Part shown: positions 12,344 through 18,043 of the stretch, piece by piece | Layout of the letters: every line of letters starts with the position of its first letter | How positions within the stretch are numbered: position 1 is the stretch's first letter | Source of the DNA: Streptacidiphilus sp. P02-A3a | GTDB taxonomy: Bacteria; Actinomycetota; Actinomycetes; Streptomycetales; Streptomycetaceae | Reading direction: 5' to 3' | NCBI RefSeq assembly: GCF_014084105.1 | Contig: NZ_CP048289.1 | Span: 1 to 64,000, forward strand | DNA length: 64,000 bases | Program-made: the position numbers and the translations under genes | The notes under the pieces: generated by a model | Told to the model about the DNA's origin: nothing | Seen by the model: only the letters and a program-made list of their open reading frames with translations | Databases searched by the model: none

Positions 12344-13111
12344 GTGAGTGGAGCCACGGGTGCCGCTGGCGGGAACGCCGCTGCGGGGCGGAAGGGCCCT
12401 GGGCCGAGCGCGCCCCAGGGCGGAATGCCGGGCGGTCAGCTGGCCGGGCACGACGCGTCGGCGACGGCGGTGAGGCCGACCGTGGTCGGCGGCGGTACCG
12501 CGGCCGCGCGCCGTCGCCAGGCGGCGCCGCAGGGCGCGCCGGGGGCTCCCGGGGCTCCGGTCGCGCAGGCGCAGACCGCGCCGCCGGCCGCTGGGCCGAC
12601 CGAGGGGCGCTCCGGATACTCGACGCCCACGACGTACCAGAAGGGCCAGCCGACGCCTCCCGGCGGCACTCGGGTCCCGGGCGGCCAGGCGCCGCAGCCG
12701 ACCGCGGCTCCGCGGCCCCCGGCCGCCGCGCCGTCGGGCCGTACCCGCCGGGCGCGGCTGCGGGTGACCCGGACCGACCCGTGGTCGGTGATGAAGATCA
12801 GCTTCCTGCTGTCGATCGCGCTGGGCGTGGTCACCGTCGTCGGTGTCTCGCTGCTGTGGATGCTGCTGGACACGGCGGGCGTGTTCAGCTCGGTCGGCGG
12901 GACGCTGAAGCAGGCGACCGGCTCCGACAGCAGCTCCGGGTTCGACCTCCAGTCGTACCTGTCCTTCGGCAACGTGCTGATGACCACGGCGCTGATCGCG
13001 GTGATCGACGTGGTGCTGCTGACCGCGCTGGCGACGCTGGGCGCGTTCATCTACAACATGGCGGCGGGCATCTCCGGGGGCGTCGAGCTGACGCTCTCCG
13101 AGGAGGAGTGA
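12344..13111 (+). CDS. DUF3566 transmembrane protein
   Basis: The 255-residue protein has a disordered Gly/Ala/Pro-rich N-terminal half (about 1-135). After TRRARLRVTRTDPWSVMKIS come two predicted membrane helices, near residues 150-172 and 205-235, ending in FIYNMAAGISGGVEL. This is the DUF3566 arrangement, found next to gyrA in many actinobacteria. The molecular role is unknown. GTG 12344 is chosen because GGGAGGA (12332-12338) precedes it by 5 nt. An in-frame GTG at 12320 is possible. A strong terminator follows. Confidence 0.85.
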   Translation: MSGATGAAGGNAAAGRKGPGPSAPQGGMPGGQLAGHDASATAVRPTVVGGGTAAARRRQAAPQGAPGAPGAPVAQAQTAPPAAGPTEGRSGYSTPTTYQKGQPTPPGGTRVPGGQAPQPTAAPRPPAAAPSGRTRRARLRVTRTDPWSVMKISFLLSIALGVVTVVGVSLLWMLLDTAGVFSSVGGTLKQATGSDSSSGFDLQSYLSFGNVLMTTALIAVIDVVLLTALATLGAFIYNMAAGISGGVELTLSEEE

Positions 13112-13124
13112 CACCGCCGCGGTG

Positions 13125-13164
13125 AACGTCCGTGGACCCGGCTCCGGCCGGGTCCACGGACGTT
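13125..13164 (+). terminator. Terminator after the gyrB-gyrA-DUF3566 group
   Basis: Perfect 18-bp arms at 13125-13142 and 13147-13164 close a TCCG loop, and TTTG follows. It starts 13 bases after the DUF3566 stop. Confidence 0.85.
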
Positions 13165-13199
13165 TGCGCACCTCCTGGGGCTGCCGGGAGCAATGGATT

Positions 13200-13228
13200 T
13201 TGGCAGACCGGCATCGGTGCGCTAATCT
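13200..13228 (+). promoter_or_regulatory. Promoter for tRNA-Ile
   Basis: A -35 element TTGGCA (13200-13205) and a -10 element TAATCT (13223-13228) are separated by exactly 17 bases. The start would be near 13235, about 23 bases before the mature tRNA. This is the clearest housekeeping-type promoter in the window. Confidence 0.75.
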
Positions 13229-13257
13229 TTCAACGCAGCGCAGGGCAGGAAACACAC

Positions 13258-13331
13258 GGACCTATAGCTCAGACGGTTAGAGCGCTTCCCTGATAAGGAA
13301 GAGGCCGGAGGTTCAAGTCCTCCTAGGTCCA
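13258..13331 (+). tRNA. tRNA-Ile (GAT anticodon)
   Basis: The cloverleaf is complete. The acceptor arm pairs GGACCTA (13258-13264) with TAGGTCC (13324-13330), and the discriminator is A13331. The anticodon stem CTTCC/GGAAG encloses loop CTGATAA with anticodon GAT at 13292-13294. The T-loop is GTTCAAGTC. A perfect palindromic terminator follows. Confidence 0.97.
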
Positions 13332-13341
13332 CCGGCGCGCG

Positions 13342-13371
13342 AGGGCACCTACGACTAGTCGTAGGTGCCCT
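13342..13371 (+). terminator. Palindromic terminator after tRNA-Ile
   Basis: A 30-bp perfect palindrome, centred on the CTAG at 13355-13358 and followed by TTC, begins 10 bases after the tRNA 3' end. Confidence 0.8.
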
Positions 13372-13620
13372 TCGGCATTCCCCCGGCGGACCGTGCGGAG
13401 AGCGCTACGCGGCGGGTTCCCGGGGCCCTGGTGGACTGCCTTCGGTGCGTCAGACGGGCGCGTCCGGACGTGTGTTGGCCGTGACCTCCGGCCGCGCCAG
13501 GGGTTGGACAGGACAGGACTTTCCCCAAGGTCCGGTGTGTATCATCGGCCGGGGGTGGCAGTCGGTTCGGCCGACGCCGCCCACTACCGGACTCAGACGC
13601 AAGAAGGACGAGGTCGCGCG

Positions 13621-13752
13621 GTGAAGAAGCTTCTTCTGGTAGCCCTGGCTGCACTCGGTGGGTACTTCGTGTACCGCCAGGTCCAGGCGGACCGCGCCGA
13701 GCAGGACCTGTGGACCGAGGCGACGGACGCGGTGCCGGTCGGCGCCCGCTAG
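13621..13752 (+). CDS. DLW-39 family small membrane-associated protein
   Basis: The protein has only 43 residues: a short basic start, a hydrophobic stretch LLLVALAALGGYFVYRQV, then an acidic tail with the Asp-Leu-Trp motif that names the family (AEQDLWTEATD). It is well conserved in streptomycetes near this tRNA pair; its function is unknown. GTG 13621 has AGAAGGA (13602-13608) 12 nt upstream. The hydrophobic segment suggests one membrane helix or a signal anchor. Confidence 0.8.
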   Translation: MKKLLLVALAALGGYFVYRQVQADRAEQDLWTEATDAVPVGAR

Positions 13753-13937
13753 GCGTTCTCCGGCGGTCCGGGCCGGGTTCCGGCTCTCCCGGGGCCGCCC
13801 GGGTCCCGGCGCGGCCGGTGCCGACCGAGCAGCGGGCCTGGCGGCCGCTGCTCGCTGCCCGGACGCGGCCGCGGGCCGCGGGTCGGGATTCCCCTCGGGA
13901 ACCGGTACCCTGGTGCGCGGCGGATCGACTCCGCCGA

Positions 13938-14010
13938 GGGGCCTTAGCTCAGTTGGTAGAGCGCCGTCTTTGCATGGCGGATGTCAGGGGTTCGACTCCC
14001 CTAGGCTCCA
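13938..14010 (+). tRNA. tRNA-Ala (TGC anticodon)
   Basis: The acceptor arm pairs GGGGCCT (13938-13944) with AGGCTCC (14003-14009) using one G-T wobble, and the discriminator is A14010. The anticodon stem CCGTC/GGCGG encloses loop TTTGCAT with anticodon TGC at 13971-13973. TACCCT at 13906-13911 may be its -10 element. The accessory block begins directly downstream. Confidence 0.96.
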
Positions 14011-14016
14011 CCCCGT

Positions 14017-14061
14017 AAATGCCCTCTGACCTGCGGAAACGTGGAGTCGGAGGGCATTTTT
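14017..14061 (+). terminator. Terminator after tRNA-Ala
   Basis: Arms 14017-14030 and 14046-14059 pair over 14 bp with one wobble, and a run of T follows (14057-14061). The loop includes the sequence TGACCTGCGGAAAC, which recurs at 14170-14183. Confidence 0.85.
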
Positions 14062-14103
14062 CGTGCTCCCTGGTGGGCACGGCCGTGCCCACCAGGGAGC
14101 ACG
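14062..14103. repeat. Perfect 42-bp palindrome
   Basis: The sequence from 14062 to 14103 equals its own reverse complement, with its centre between 14082 and 14083. It directly abuts the tRNA-Ala terminator. Its right arm holds CGTGCCCACCAG (14084-14095), which recurs at 17599-17610 in another stem-loop. It could extrude as a cruciform or form a long RNA hairpin. Confidence 0.85.
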
Positions 14104-14181
14104 GGGGTTCAAGCTTGGGCGCCGCCTGCTCCTGTTGATCCTTTGGGTTTCCTGAGATCACCATGCGTTTGACCTGCGGAA

Positions 14182-14266
14182 ACACGGATCCGTGTGGCGC
14201 CCTAGCGCACCTAGGTACGCACCAGGCTCCCAGGGGACAGCGGGGGAGCGTCTCCCCTGGGAGCCT
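14182..14266. repeat. Further inverted repeats upstream of the broken Uma2 gene
   Basis: A 14-bp perfect palindrome ACACGGATCCGTGT lies at 14182-14195. A hairpin with 14-bp perfect arms at 14224-14237 and 14253-14266 follows. The gap 14011-14380 holds no credible gene and consists mostly of these inverted repeats plus two copies of TGACCTGCGGAAAC (14027-14040, 14170-14183). Confidence 0.75.
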
Positions 14267-14380
14267 CGTGCCTCCCCTGGGCCTGGAGAGCGCGCCCGGG
14301 CTGCGAGCTCTCGGTGTGAAGTCCGGGGGGGTGCTGGCCCGTACGGTGGCGGTGTCCGTTTGCCGCTTGGGAGGCGCGCG

Positions 14381-14948
14381 ATGAGCTCGATGTACCCGGA
14401 GTACGCGCAGTGGCTGCGGCAGGTGCGGCGGTCGATGAAGCTGCCCAAGGCGGTCAAGCTGCTGTTCGACCAGGGGCGTCTGTACCTGTCTCCGGTGACG
14501 GAGGCCCACAGCGAGGCAGACGACTCGATCCGGCTGCGGTTGGCGGAGCAGCTCGCCGGCGAGGCCGGGCTGCACGTCACGCGGGACAAGGGAGTACTGC
14601 CGGAACTGGACGGCTACACGCCTGAGCCGGACGTGCTCGTGGTGGACGCGGGAGTGCTCGGTCCGGGGGACGCTTTCGTCAAGCAGGAGCACGTGCACTT
14701 CGTTGCCGAGAGCGTGTCGCGTTCCACGGTGGGGCAGGACTACGGGCGCAAGCTCAACCAGTACGCGGCGCGTGGCATCGCGGTGTACCTCATCGTGGAC
14801 GTGCTGACCGGGGGAGTGCGTCCTGTACCGGGGGCCGAAGGGGGACGAGTACACCTCGGCGGTGCCCTACCGCTTCGGCGAGGAGGTCCGTTTCACCCTC
14901 GCCGGTGTTGTCGTGACGGTGCGCACCGACTTCAAAAAGATCCGCTGA
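14381..14948 (+). pseudogene. Uma2-family (DUF820) nuclease-fold protein, frameshifted
   Basis: Residues 1-144 read as a Uma2-family restriction-endonuclease-fold protein, with the core segments GYTPEPDVLVVDAG, HVHFVAESVSRSTVGQDYGRK and IAVYLIVDVLTG. In a run of five G (14810-14814) the frame changes. Reading one G fewer restores a normal family C-terminus (GPKGDEYTSAVPYRFGEE, then VRTDFKKIR) ending at TGA 14946-14948. As written the frame runs on to 14965 with unrelated sequence. GGGAGG (14369-14374) lies 6 nt before ATG 14381, so translation signals are intact. It is either a recent one-base insertion or a consensus error. The function of Uma2 proteins is not established. Confidence 0.8.
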
Positions 14949-15024
14949 GTCCTGTCGCTCCTTGAGCCAAGGCGGCGCGACTACGGGTTCCCGTGAACTC
15001 CTTGCGAGACTGCGCCGAAGCTGG

Positions 15025-15053
15025 CTGCTCCCCGCGCCCGCGGGGGTGGTCCG
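15025..15053 (+). repeat. Solo CRISPR-like repeat 1 (type I-E pattern)
   Basis: The 29-nt sequence starts CTGCTCCCCGC and ends GCGGGGGTGGTCCG, so a palindromic core sits between conserved flanks as in actinobacterial type I-E CRISPR repeats. No second copy occurs at the roughly 61-base spacing an array needs. Related copies lie at 16574 and 17471 in the same orientation. Confidence 0.65.
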
Positions 15054-15067
15054 CCGCAGTCCAGGAG

Positions 15068-15277
15068 ATGCCGGCCGAGCAGACTCCGACGCCGGAGCGG
15101 GACGGCTATACCATCGCCGTCTACCTGCCACTCGGCGTCAGGGGAGACGTCCGGCAGTACCTGCACCGGGCAATTAGCGACCTGGCCCACACGGCGGACT
15201 GGCACCAGGGCTGGGACGCGCACGTCGTCGGGCGAGCTGGGGACCCGCTCGGGGCAGTCGACGGGAAGCGGCGATGA
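15068..15277 (+). CDS. Small protein of unknown function upstream of a helix-turn-helix pseudogene
   Basis: The 69-codon frame reads MPAEQTPTPERDGYTIAVYL and continues with LGVRGDVRQYLHRAISDLAHTADWHQGWDAHVVGRAG. I do not recognise the family. Its composition is protein-like, and its stop overlaps the ATG of the next gene (ATGA at 15274-15277), which suggests translational coupling as in two-gene toxin-antitoxin modules. AGGAG lies directly before ATG 15068 with no spacer, so the start is uncertain. The frame remains open upstream to 14993, but that extension would run through CRISPR-like repeat 1. Confidence 0.45.
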   Translation: MPAEQTPTPERDGYTIAVYLPLGVRGDVRQYLHRAISDLAHTADWHQGWDAHVVGRAGDPLGAVDGKRR

Positions 15278-15667
15278 CCCTGTACGAGCGCGTTGCTGCC
15301 ACCCCCGGCGGATCTCGCCGCCCTCGCCGAGGCCCGTCTCTGTCGCGAGGCCCTGCCTGGTCCAGGCCATGGCTGCTTCCGGCGTCGACCGCAAGCAGCT
15401 CGCCGCCCAGCTCGAGGAACGGCCCGGCTGGGTCGCCCGGGTACTCCACGGCGACGGAGACATCACCATGGCCGTCGTCGCCGGGTACCTGCACACCATG
15501 GGGTACGAGGCCGAGCTTCAGCTTGTGCCTGCCGGGGAGTTGCGACGGAAAGTGATCTCTGGCTGGACGCCGCCGATGTCCGTGCCGCACTCAGCCGGCT
15601 GCGGCCAGAGGACATGGACGTTGCCAACAGGCAACTGCGGGAGCTGCGGGAGCTGCGGGAGAGCTGA
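15274..15667 (+). pseudogene. Helix-turn-helix (XRE-like) regulator with three frame-breaking indels
   Basis: No single frame is complete, but three frames join into one plausible 130-residue protein. It begins MTLYERVAATP and continues as ADLAALAEARLCREAL after dropping one C from the C5 run 15302-15306. Dropping one C at 15356-15357 leads into LLVQAMAASGVDRKQLAAQL and the helix-turn-helix segment RVLHGDGDITMAVVAGYLHTMGYEAELQLVPAG. Adding one base near 15541 leads into ATESDLWLDAADVRAAL and RPEDMDVANRQL, ending at TGA 15665-15667. The net result is two insertions and one deletion. It overlaps the 69-codon ORF by 4 bases, as in an antitoxin position. A terminator follows. Confidence 0.65.
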
Positions 15668-15676
15668 GCACGACGA

Positions 15677-15702
15677 AGGCCCCGACCGGATGGTCGGGGC
15701 CT
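15677..15702. terminator. Bidirectional terminator between the HTH pseudogene and mazF
   Basis: Perfect 11-bp arms at 15677-15687 and 15692-15702 close a GGAT loop. The hairpin sits between convergent genes. Confidence 0.75.
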
Positions 15703-15722
15703 CACGTGTCGCTCTGGCGAAG

Positions 15723-16046
15723 TCAAAGCAGCGCAAGGGCCGCTCTGAGGCCCGTGGCGACTTTCACCATGGTCTCCTTGCTGAGCGCTCCAAGGGTGCC
15801 CTTGATCTCGTCCCGCCATAGTTCGACGATGTCGTCGCAGAGAACGCAGCCGACGAGAGGAGAGTCTGCGGAGCCCAGCGGAACGATGCTGGGCATCTCT
15901 GGCTTCTGGGTTGTAGTGATTCGGACGGCCAGGCAGCTGTCCAGCTTCTGGTTTCGCGCATTGTTCGAAACGACCAGGAAGGGCTTAGGGCCTTTGCCCA
16001 GGTCTGCGCGGTAAACGACACCGCGCACAGGAGTGATCTCGGGCAC
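15723..16046 (-). CDS. mazF: MazF/PemK-type endoribonuclease toxin
   Basis: The 107-residue protein begins MPEITPVRGVVYRADLGKG and continues KPFLVVSNNARN, the beta-strand and loop layout of the MazF/PemK fold. Later segments LDSCLAVRITTT, VPLGSADSPLVGCVLCDDIVEL and LGALSKETMVKVATGLRAAL also fit. Family members are ribosome-independent mRNA interferases held inactive by an upstream antitoxin. The GTG start lies 5 bases after the antitoxin stop, so the pair is an operon read leftward. Both genes appear intact, in contrast to the broken genes around them. The symbol denotes family only. Confidence 0.85.
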   Translation of the reverse strand: MPEITPVRGVVYRADLGKGPKPFLVVSNNARNQKLDSCLAVRITTTQKPEMPSIVPLGSADSPLVGCVLCDDIVELWRDEIKGTLGALSKETMVKVATGLRAALALL

Positions 16047-16051
16047 GCAGT

Positions 16052-16363
16052 TCAGTCCTCGCTGGATCCGCGGCGACGCTGCCGCATTGTCTGCTCGTAC
16101 TCGTGATCTTCGTCGTTCTGGGACGCGGCGAGGGCTGCGTAGCCGCTGACCATGACCTGCTGCTGGACGGCGGCTCGGCCGGCTTCCATGAGGGCTTGGA
16201 GGGCCTCTGCTTCTGAGGGGTTCTCGGATAGCTCGATGCCCAGCGCGGCGAGGGCTGCGCGTTCCACGCTTTGCGGCTGCCGGACTCGCTCGACGGCTTG
16301 GGCGTCCTCTGCTGTCACGGGCACGGACTTCCGTGCCACTGTTCTACGAGTGAGGGTGCTCAT
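16052..16363 (-). CDS. Antitoxin partner of the MazF-type toxin
   Basis: The 103-residue protein starts MSTLTRRTVARKSVPVTAED and ends in an acidic then basic tail (NDEDHEYEQTMRQRRRG). Its place directly upstream of mazF, with a 5-base gap, and its charged composition identify it as the cognate antitoxin. The fold is not certain: the short N-terminal basic strand could be ribbon-helix-helix or AbrB-like, and the rest is helical. It is expected to bind the toxin through its C-terminus and the operon promoter through its N-terminus; the inverted repeats at 16377-16406 lie just upstream of its ATG. Confidence 0.75.
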   Translation of the reverse strand: MSTLTRRTVARKSVPVTAEDAQAVERVRQPQSVERAALAALGIELSENPSEAEALQALMEAGRAAVQQQVMVSGYAALAASQNDEDHEYEQTMRQRRRGSSED

Positions 16364-16376
16364 GAATCAGATACTG

Positions 16377-16406
16377 CTGCAAATATTGCAGCCAAGCAAG
16401 CTGCAA
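16377..16406 (-). promoter_or_regulatory. Candidate autoregulatory operator of the mazF-type operon
   Basis: TTGCAG-type half sites are repeated. CTGCAA (16377-16382) and TTGCAG (16386-16391) form an inverted repeat with a 3-base spacer. TTGCAGC (16386-16392) and GCTGCAA (16400-16406) form a second one sharing the middle half site. The patch is AT-rich for this genome and starts 14 bases upstream of the antitoxin ATG. The rest of the 420-base gap 16364-16783 holds only a weak hairpin (16471-16496) and CRISPR-like repeat 2. Confidence 0.6.
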
Positions 16407-16573
16407 AACTAGCCAAACACTGTTGCCCTTGACACAGCAGCGAAGCCCATACACAGGTTTCACTCAGTTGGCCCCGCCCTCACCTGGTGATGGGGCTCTT
16501 CTGCACGGGGGCGCCTGCCCCGCCCATGACTAGTTGAATGTGGTCATCGGATCATGACGAAGGCCCAGTCCTT

Positions 16574-16602
16574 CTGCTCCCCGCTAGCGCGGGGGTGGTC
16601 CC
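16574..16602 (+). repeat. Solo CRISPR-like repeat 2 (type I-E pattern)
   Basis: It begins CTGCTCCCCGC and ends CGCGGGGGTGGTCCC, differing from repeat 1 at four of 29 positions, three of them in the hairpin loop and one at the last base. It starts 1,549 bases after repeat 1, and no further repeat lies at array spacing on either side. Confidence 0.65.
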
Positions 16603-16783
16603 GATATCCGGGTCTCCTGCGTCTCCGGGTGACTCTGCTTCCAGGGCCCCGTAGGGGTGGTTTGGTCTTGGTCTCGGTCGGCTCGGGCATCAAGGTGGTG
16701 TCTGGGGATGCCTCGTCGGGGTGGGGTGCGTGGCATTCTGGGGGATGGACCGGAGGCGTCGACACTGCTGGAGGGGCGTTGAT

Positions 16784-17359
16784 GTGAGTACTGCGTTGCC
16801 GCAATGGATGTACCCGCCCCGTGAGAGCGGCTGGGAGGCGGAGGACCTGGACCTGTTGCCGGCTGACGCACCTCGTCATATCGAACTGCTCGACGGAGCG
16901 CTGATCTTCAACATGTCCCCGCAGCGCAGTTGGCACGACCGCGTCATCCGTCGACTGACCGCAGCGCTGGAGAGTGCCGCGCCCGTCGGGTGGACCGTGG
17001 AGGCCCAGATGACGGTCACGCTCAACCGCCGGAGCCGGCCCGAGCCCGACGTCATCGCGGCGAGTGTGCCCTATCTCCCGGAGCGGACCCGTTTCGTCCC
17101 CGAAGAGGTCGCCCTGGTGGTCGAGGTCGTCTCCGCGGAGTCGCAGGACCGCGACCGCCGCTACAAGCCGGGCCTGTACGCCGATGCTGGCATCCGCCAC
17201 CTGTGGCGCATCGAGGACGAACACGGCCTACCCGTCGTGCACACCTACGAGCTCGACGACACCACCCGGGCGTATGTCGCCACCGGCGTCCACCGCGACC
17301 GACTGCGCACCCCGGTCCCCTTCCCGCTGGATCTGGACCCCGCCGACCTCGCCCGGTGA
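16784..17359 (+). CDS. Uma2-family (DUF820) protein, intact
   Basis: The 191-residue protein has the common streptomycete Uma2 layout. It shows YPPRESGWEAEDLDLLP at the start, then RHIELLDGALIFNMSPQRSWH, the PD-(D/E)XK-like core RRSRPEPDVIAASVPYLP and EEVALVVEVVSAESQDRDRRYKP, and the C-terminal HLWRIEDEHGLPVVHTYELD. The fold is that of a restriction endonuclease, but the cellular role of these very abundant proteins is unknown. GTG 16784 is chosen because GGAGGGG (16770-16776) lies 7 nt upstream and the N-terminus fits. It stands alone between CRISPR-like repeats 2 and 3. Confidence 0.82.
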   Translation: MSTALPQWMYPPRESGWEAEDLDLLPADAPRHIELLDGALIFNMSPQRSWHDRVIRRLTAALESAAPVGWTVEAQMTVTLNRRSRPEPDVIAASVPYLPERTRFVPEEVALVVEVVSAESQDRDRRYKPGLYADAGIRHLWRIEDEHGLPVVHTYELDDTTRAYVATGVHRDRLRTPVPFPLDLDPADLAR

Positions 17360-17470
17360 CCTGAACCCAAAGTCGTCACCGCCCTGCTGACAGGTCAGGA
17401 GAGGTCCCGAATCGAGCGGGATCTGTGACTCAGGAGGATGGAGACGGATGGTCCAGGTCTGGCCCCGGAT

Positions 17471-17499
17471 CTGCTCCCCGCACCCGCGGGGACGGTCCC
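17471..17499 (+). repeat. Solo CRISPR-like repeat 3 (type I-E pattern)
   Basis: It begins CTGCTCCCCGC and ends GCGGGGACGGTCCC, with the same palindromic core and flanks as repeats 1 and 2. It differs from repeat 1 at four positions and starts 897 bases after repeat 2. The surrounding gap 17360-17697 holds this repeat, a stem-loop at 17597-17620 and no credible gene. Confidence 0.6.
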
Positions 17500-17596
17500 G
17501 TTCTATCCTGCGCGCCGCATCCCGCCGCACCCTATTCTGAGAGGTTGATGCAACTCGATCAGTAGCCCCGTAGGTGCCTCCTGATGATCCCCGGGA

Positions 17597-17620
17597 GGCG
17601 TGCCCACCAGTGGGCACGCC
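17597..17620. repeat. Stem-loop sharing a 12-mer with the 42-bp palindrome
   Basis: GGCGTGCCCAC (17597-17607) and GTGGGCACGCC (17610-17620) form perfect 11-bp arms with a 2-base loop. The 12-mer CGTGCCCACCAG at 17599-17610 is identical to 14084-14095. The two copies bracket most of the accessory block. Confidence 0.7.
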
Positions 17621-17697
17621 AGCCAGATCGAGGCGGATCGAGCAGGGTCCAGGAGGATGGCAACAGGGGTTTTTGTTCGGGTTGTCCGGCAAAGCCG

Positions 17698-17980
17698 CAG
17701 GTCGGGGCCGTGCTCGTCTTTCCCGCCGACGAGAACTCCGCGCCCGATCTCGCGATCCTGCGGGAGGACGCGCGGAGGCAGGGCACGCGCTACAGCTTCG
17801 GGGACGTCCTGCTGATCGCAGAGGTGGTGGCGGTCTCCTCGGCACGCAAGGACTACGACGACTGCACCGCCACGTACGGCCGCTGCGGCATCCCGATCTA
17901 CGCGGCTCCCGATCGAGCTGGCCGACGGGCGCACCCGCACCATCGACCTGGACGAGCTGCCCCGCCCCGAGGCCGGCTGA
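17698..17980 (+). pseudogene. Third Uma2-family gene, remnant with internal deletion and frameshift
   Basis: The frame through VLVFPADENSAPDLAILRED, then YSFGDVLLIAEVVAVSSARKDYDDC and YGRCGIPIY matches the core of a Uma2 protein. Just after IPIY, near 17900-17905, the sequence jumps to another frame reading LPIELADGRTRTIDLDELPRP and ends at TGA 17978-17980, which is a typical family C-terminus. The 25-45 residues normally between these parts are missing. The N-terminal third is not recognisable upstream. This is a decayed gene rather than a functional short one. Confidence 0.7.
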
Positions 17981-17996
17981 CGCGTCAGCGCTGATG

Positions 17997-18033
17997 CCGA
18001 AGGGTCCCGCCCGAGACGGGTGGGACCCTTCGG
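17997..18033. terminator. Terminator between the Uma2 remnant and the DUF5324 gene
   Basis: Perfect 12-bp arms at 17997-18008 and 18022-18033 with a 13-base loop serve the convergent genes on both sides. The hairpin marks the right limit of the accessory block. Confidence 0.75.
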
Positions 18034-18043
18034 TGTTTCCGGG

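Noticed and set aside
16152..16412. 86-codon plus-strand frame opposite the antitoxin gene
   Set aside because: It is antisense to a convincing operon and has no ribosome site or recognisable content.
15025..17499. A conventional CRISPR array
   Set aside because: Repeats are hundreds of bases apart with genes between them, no regular spacers exist, and no cas gene is in the window.
13938..18040. An integrative element at tRNA-Ala with attL/attR
   Set aside because: No copy of the tRNA 3' end was found downstream and no integrase, relaxase or transposase gene is present.
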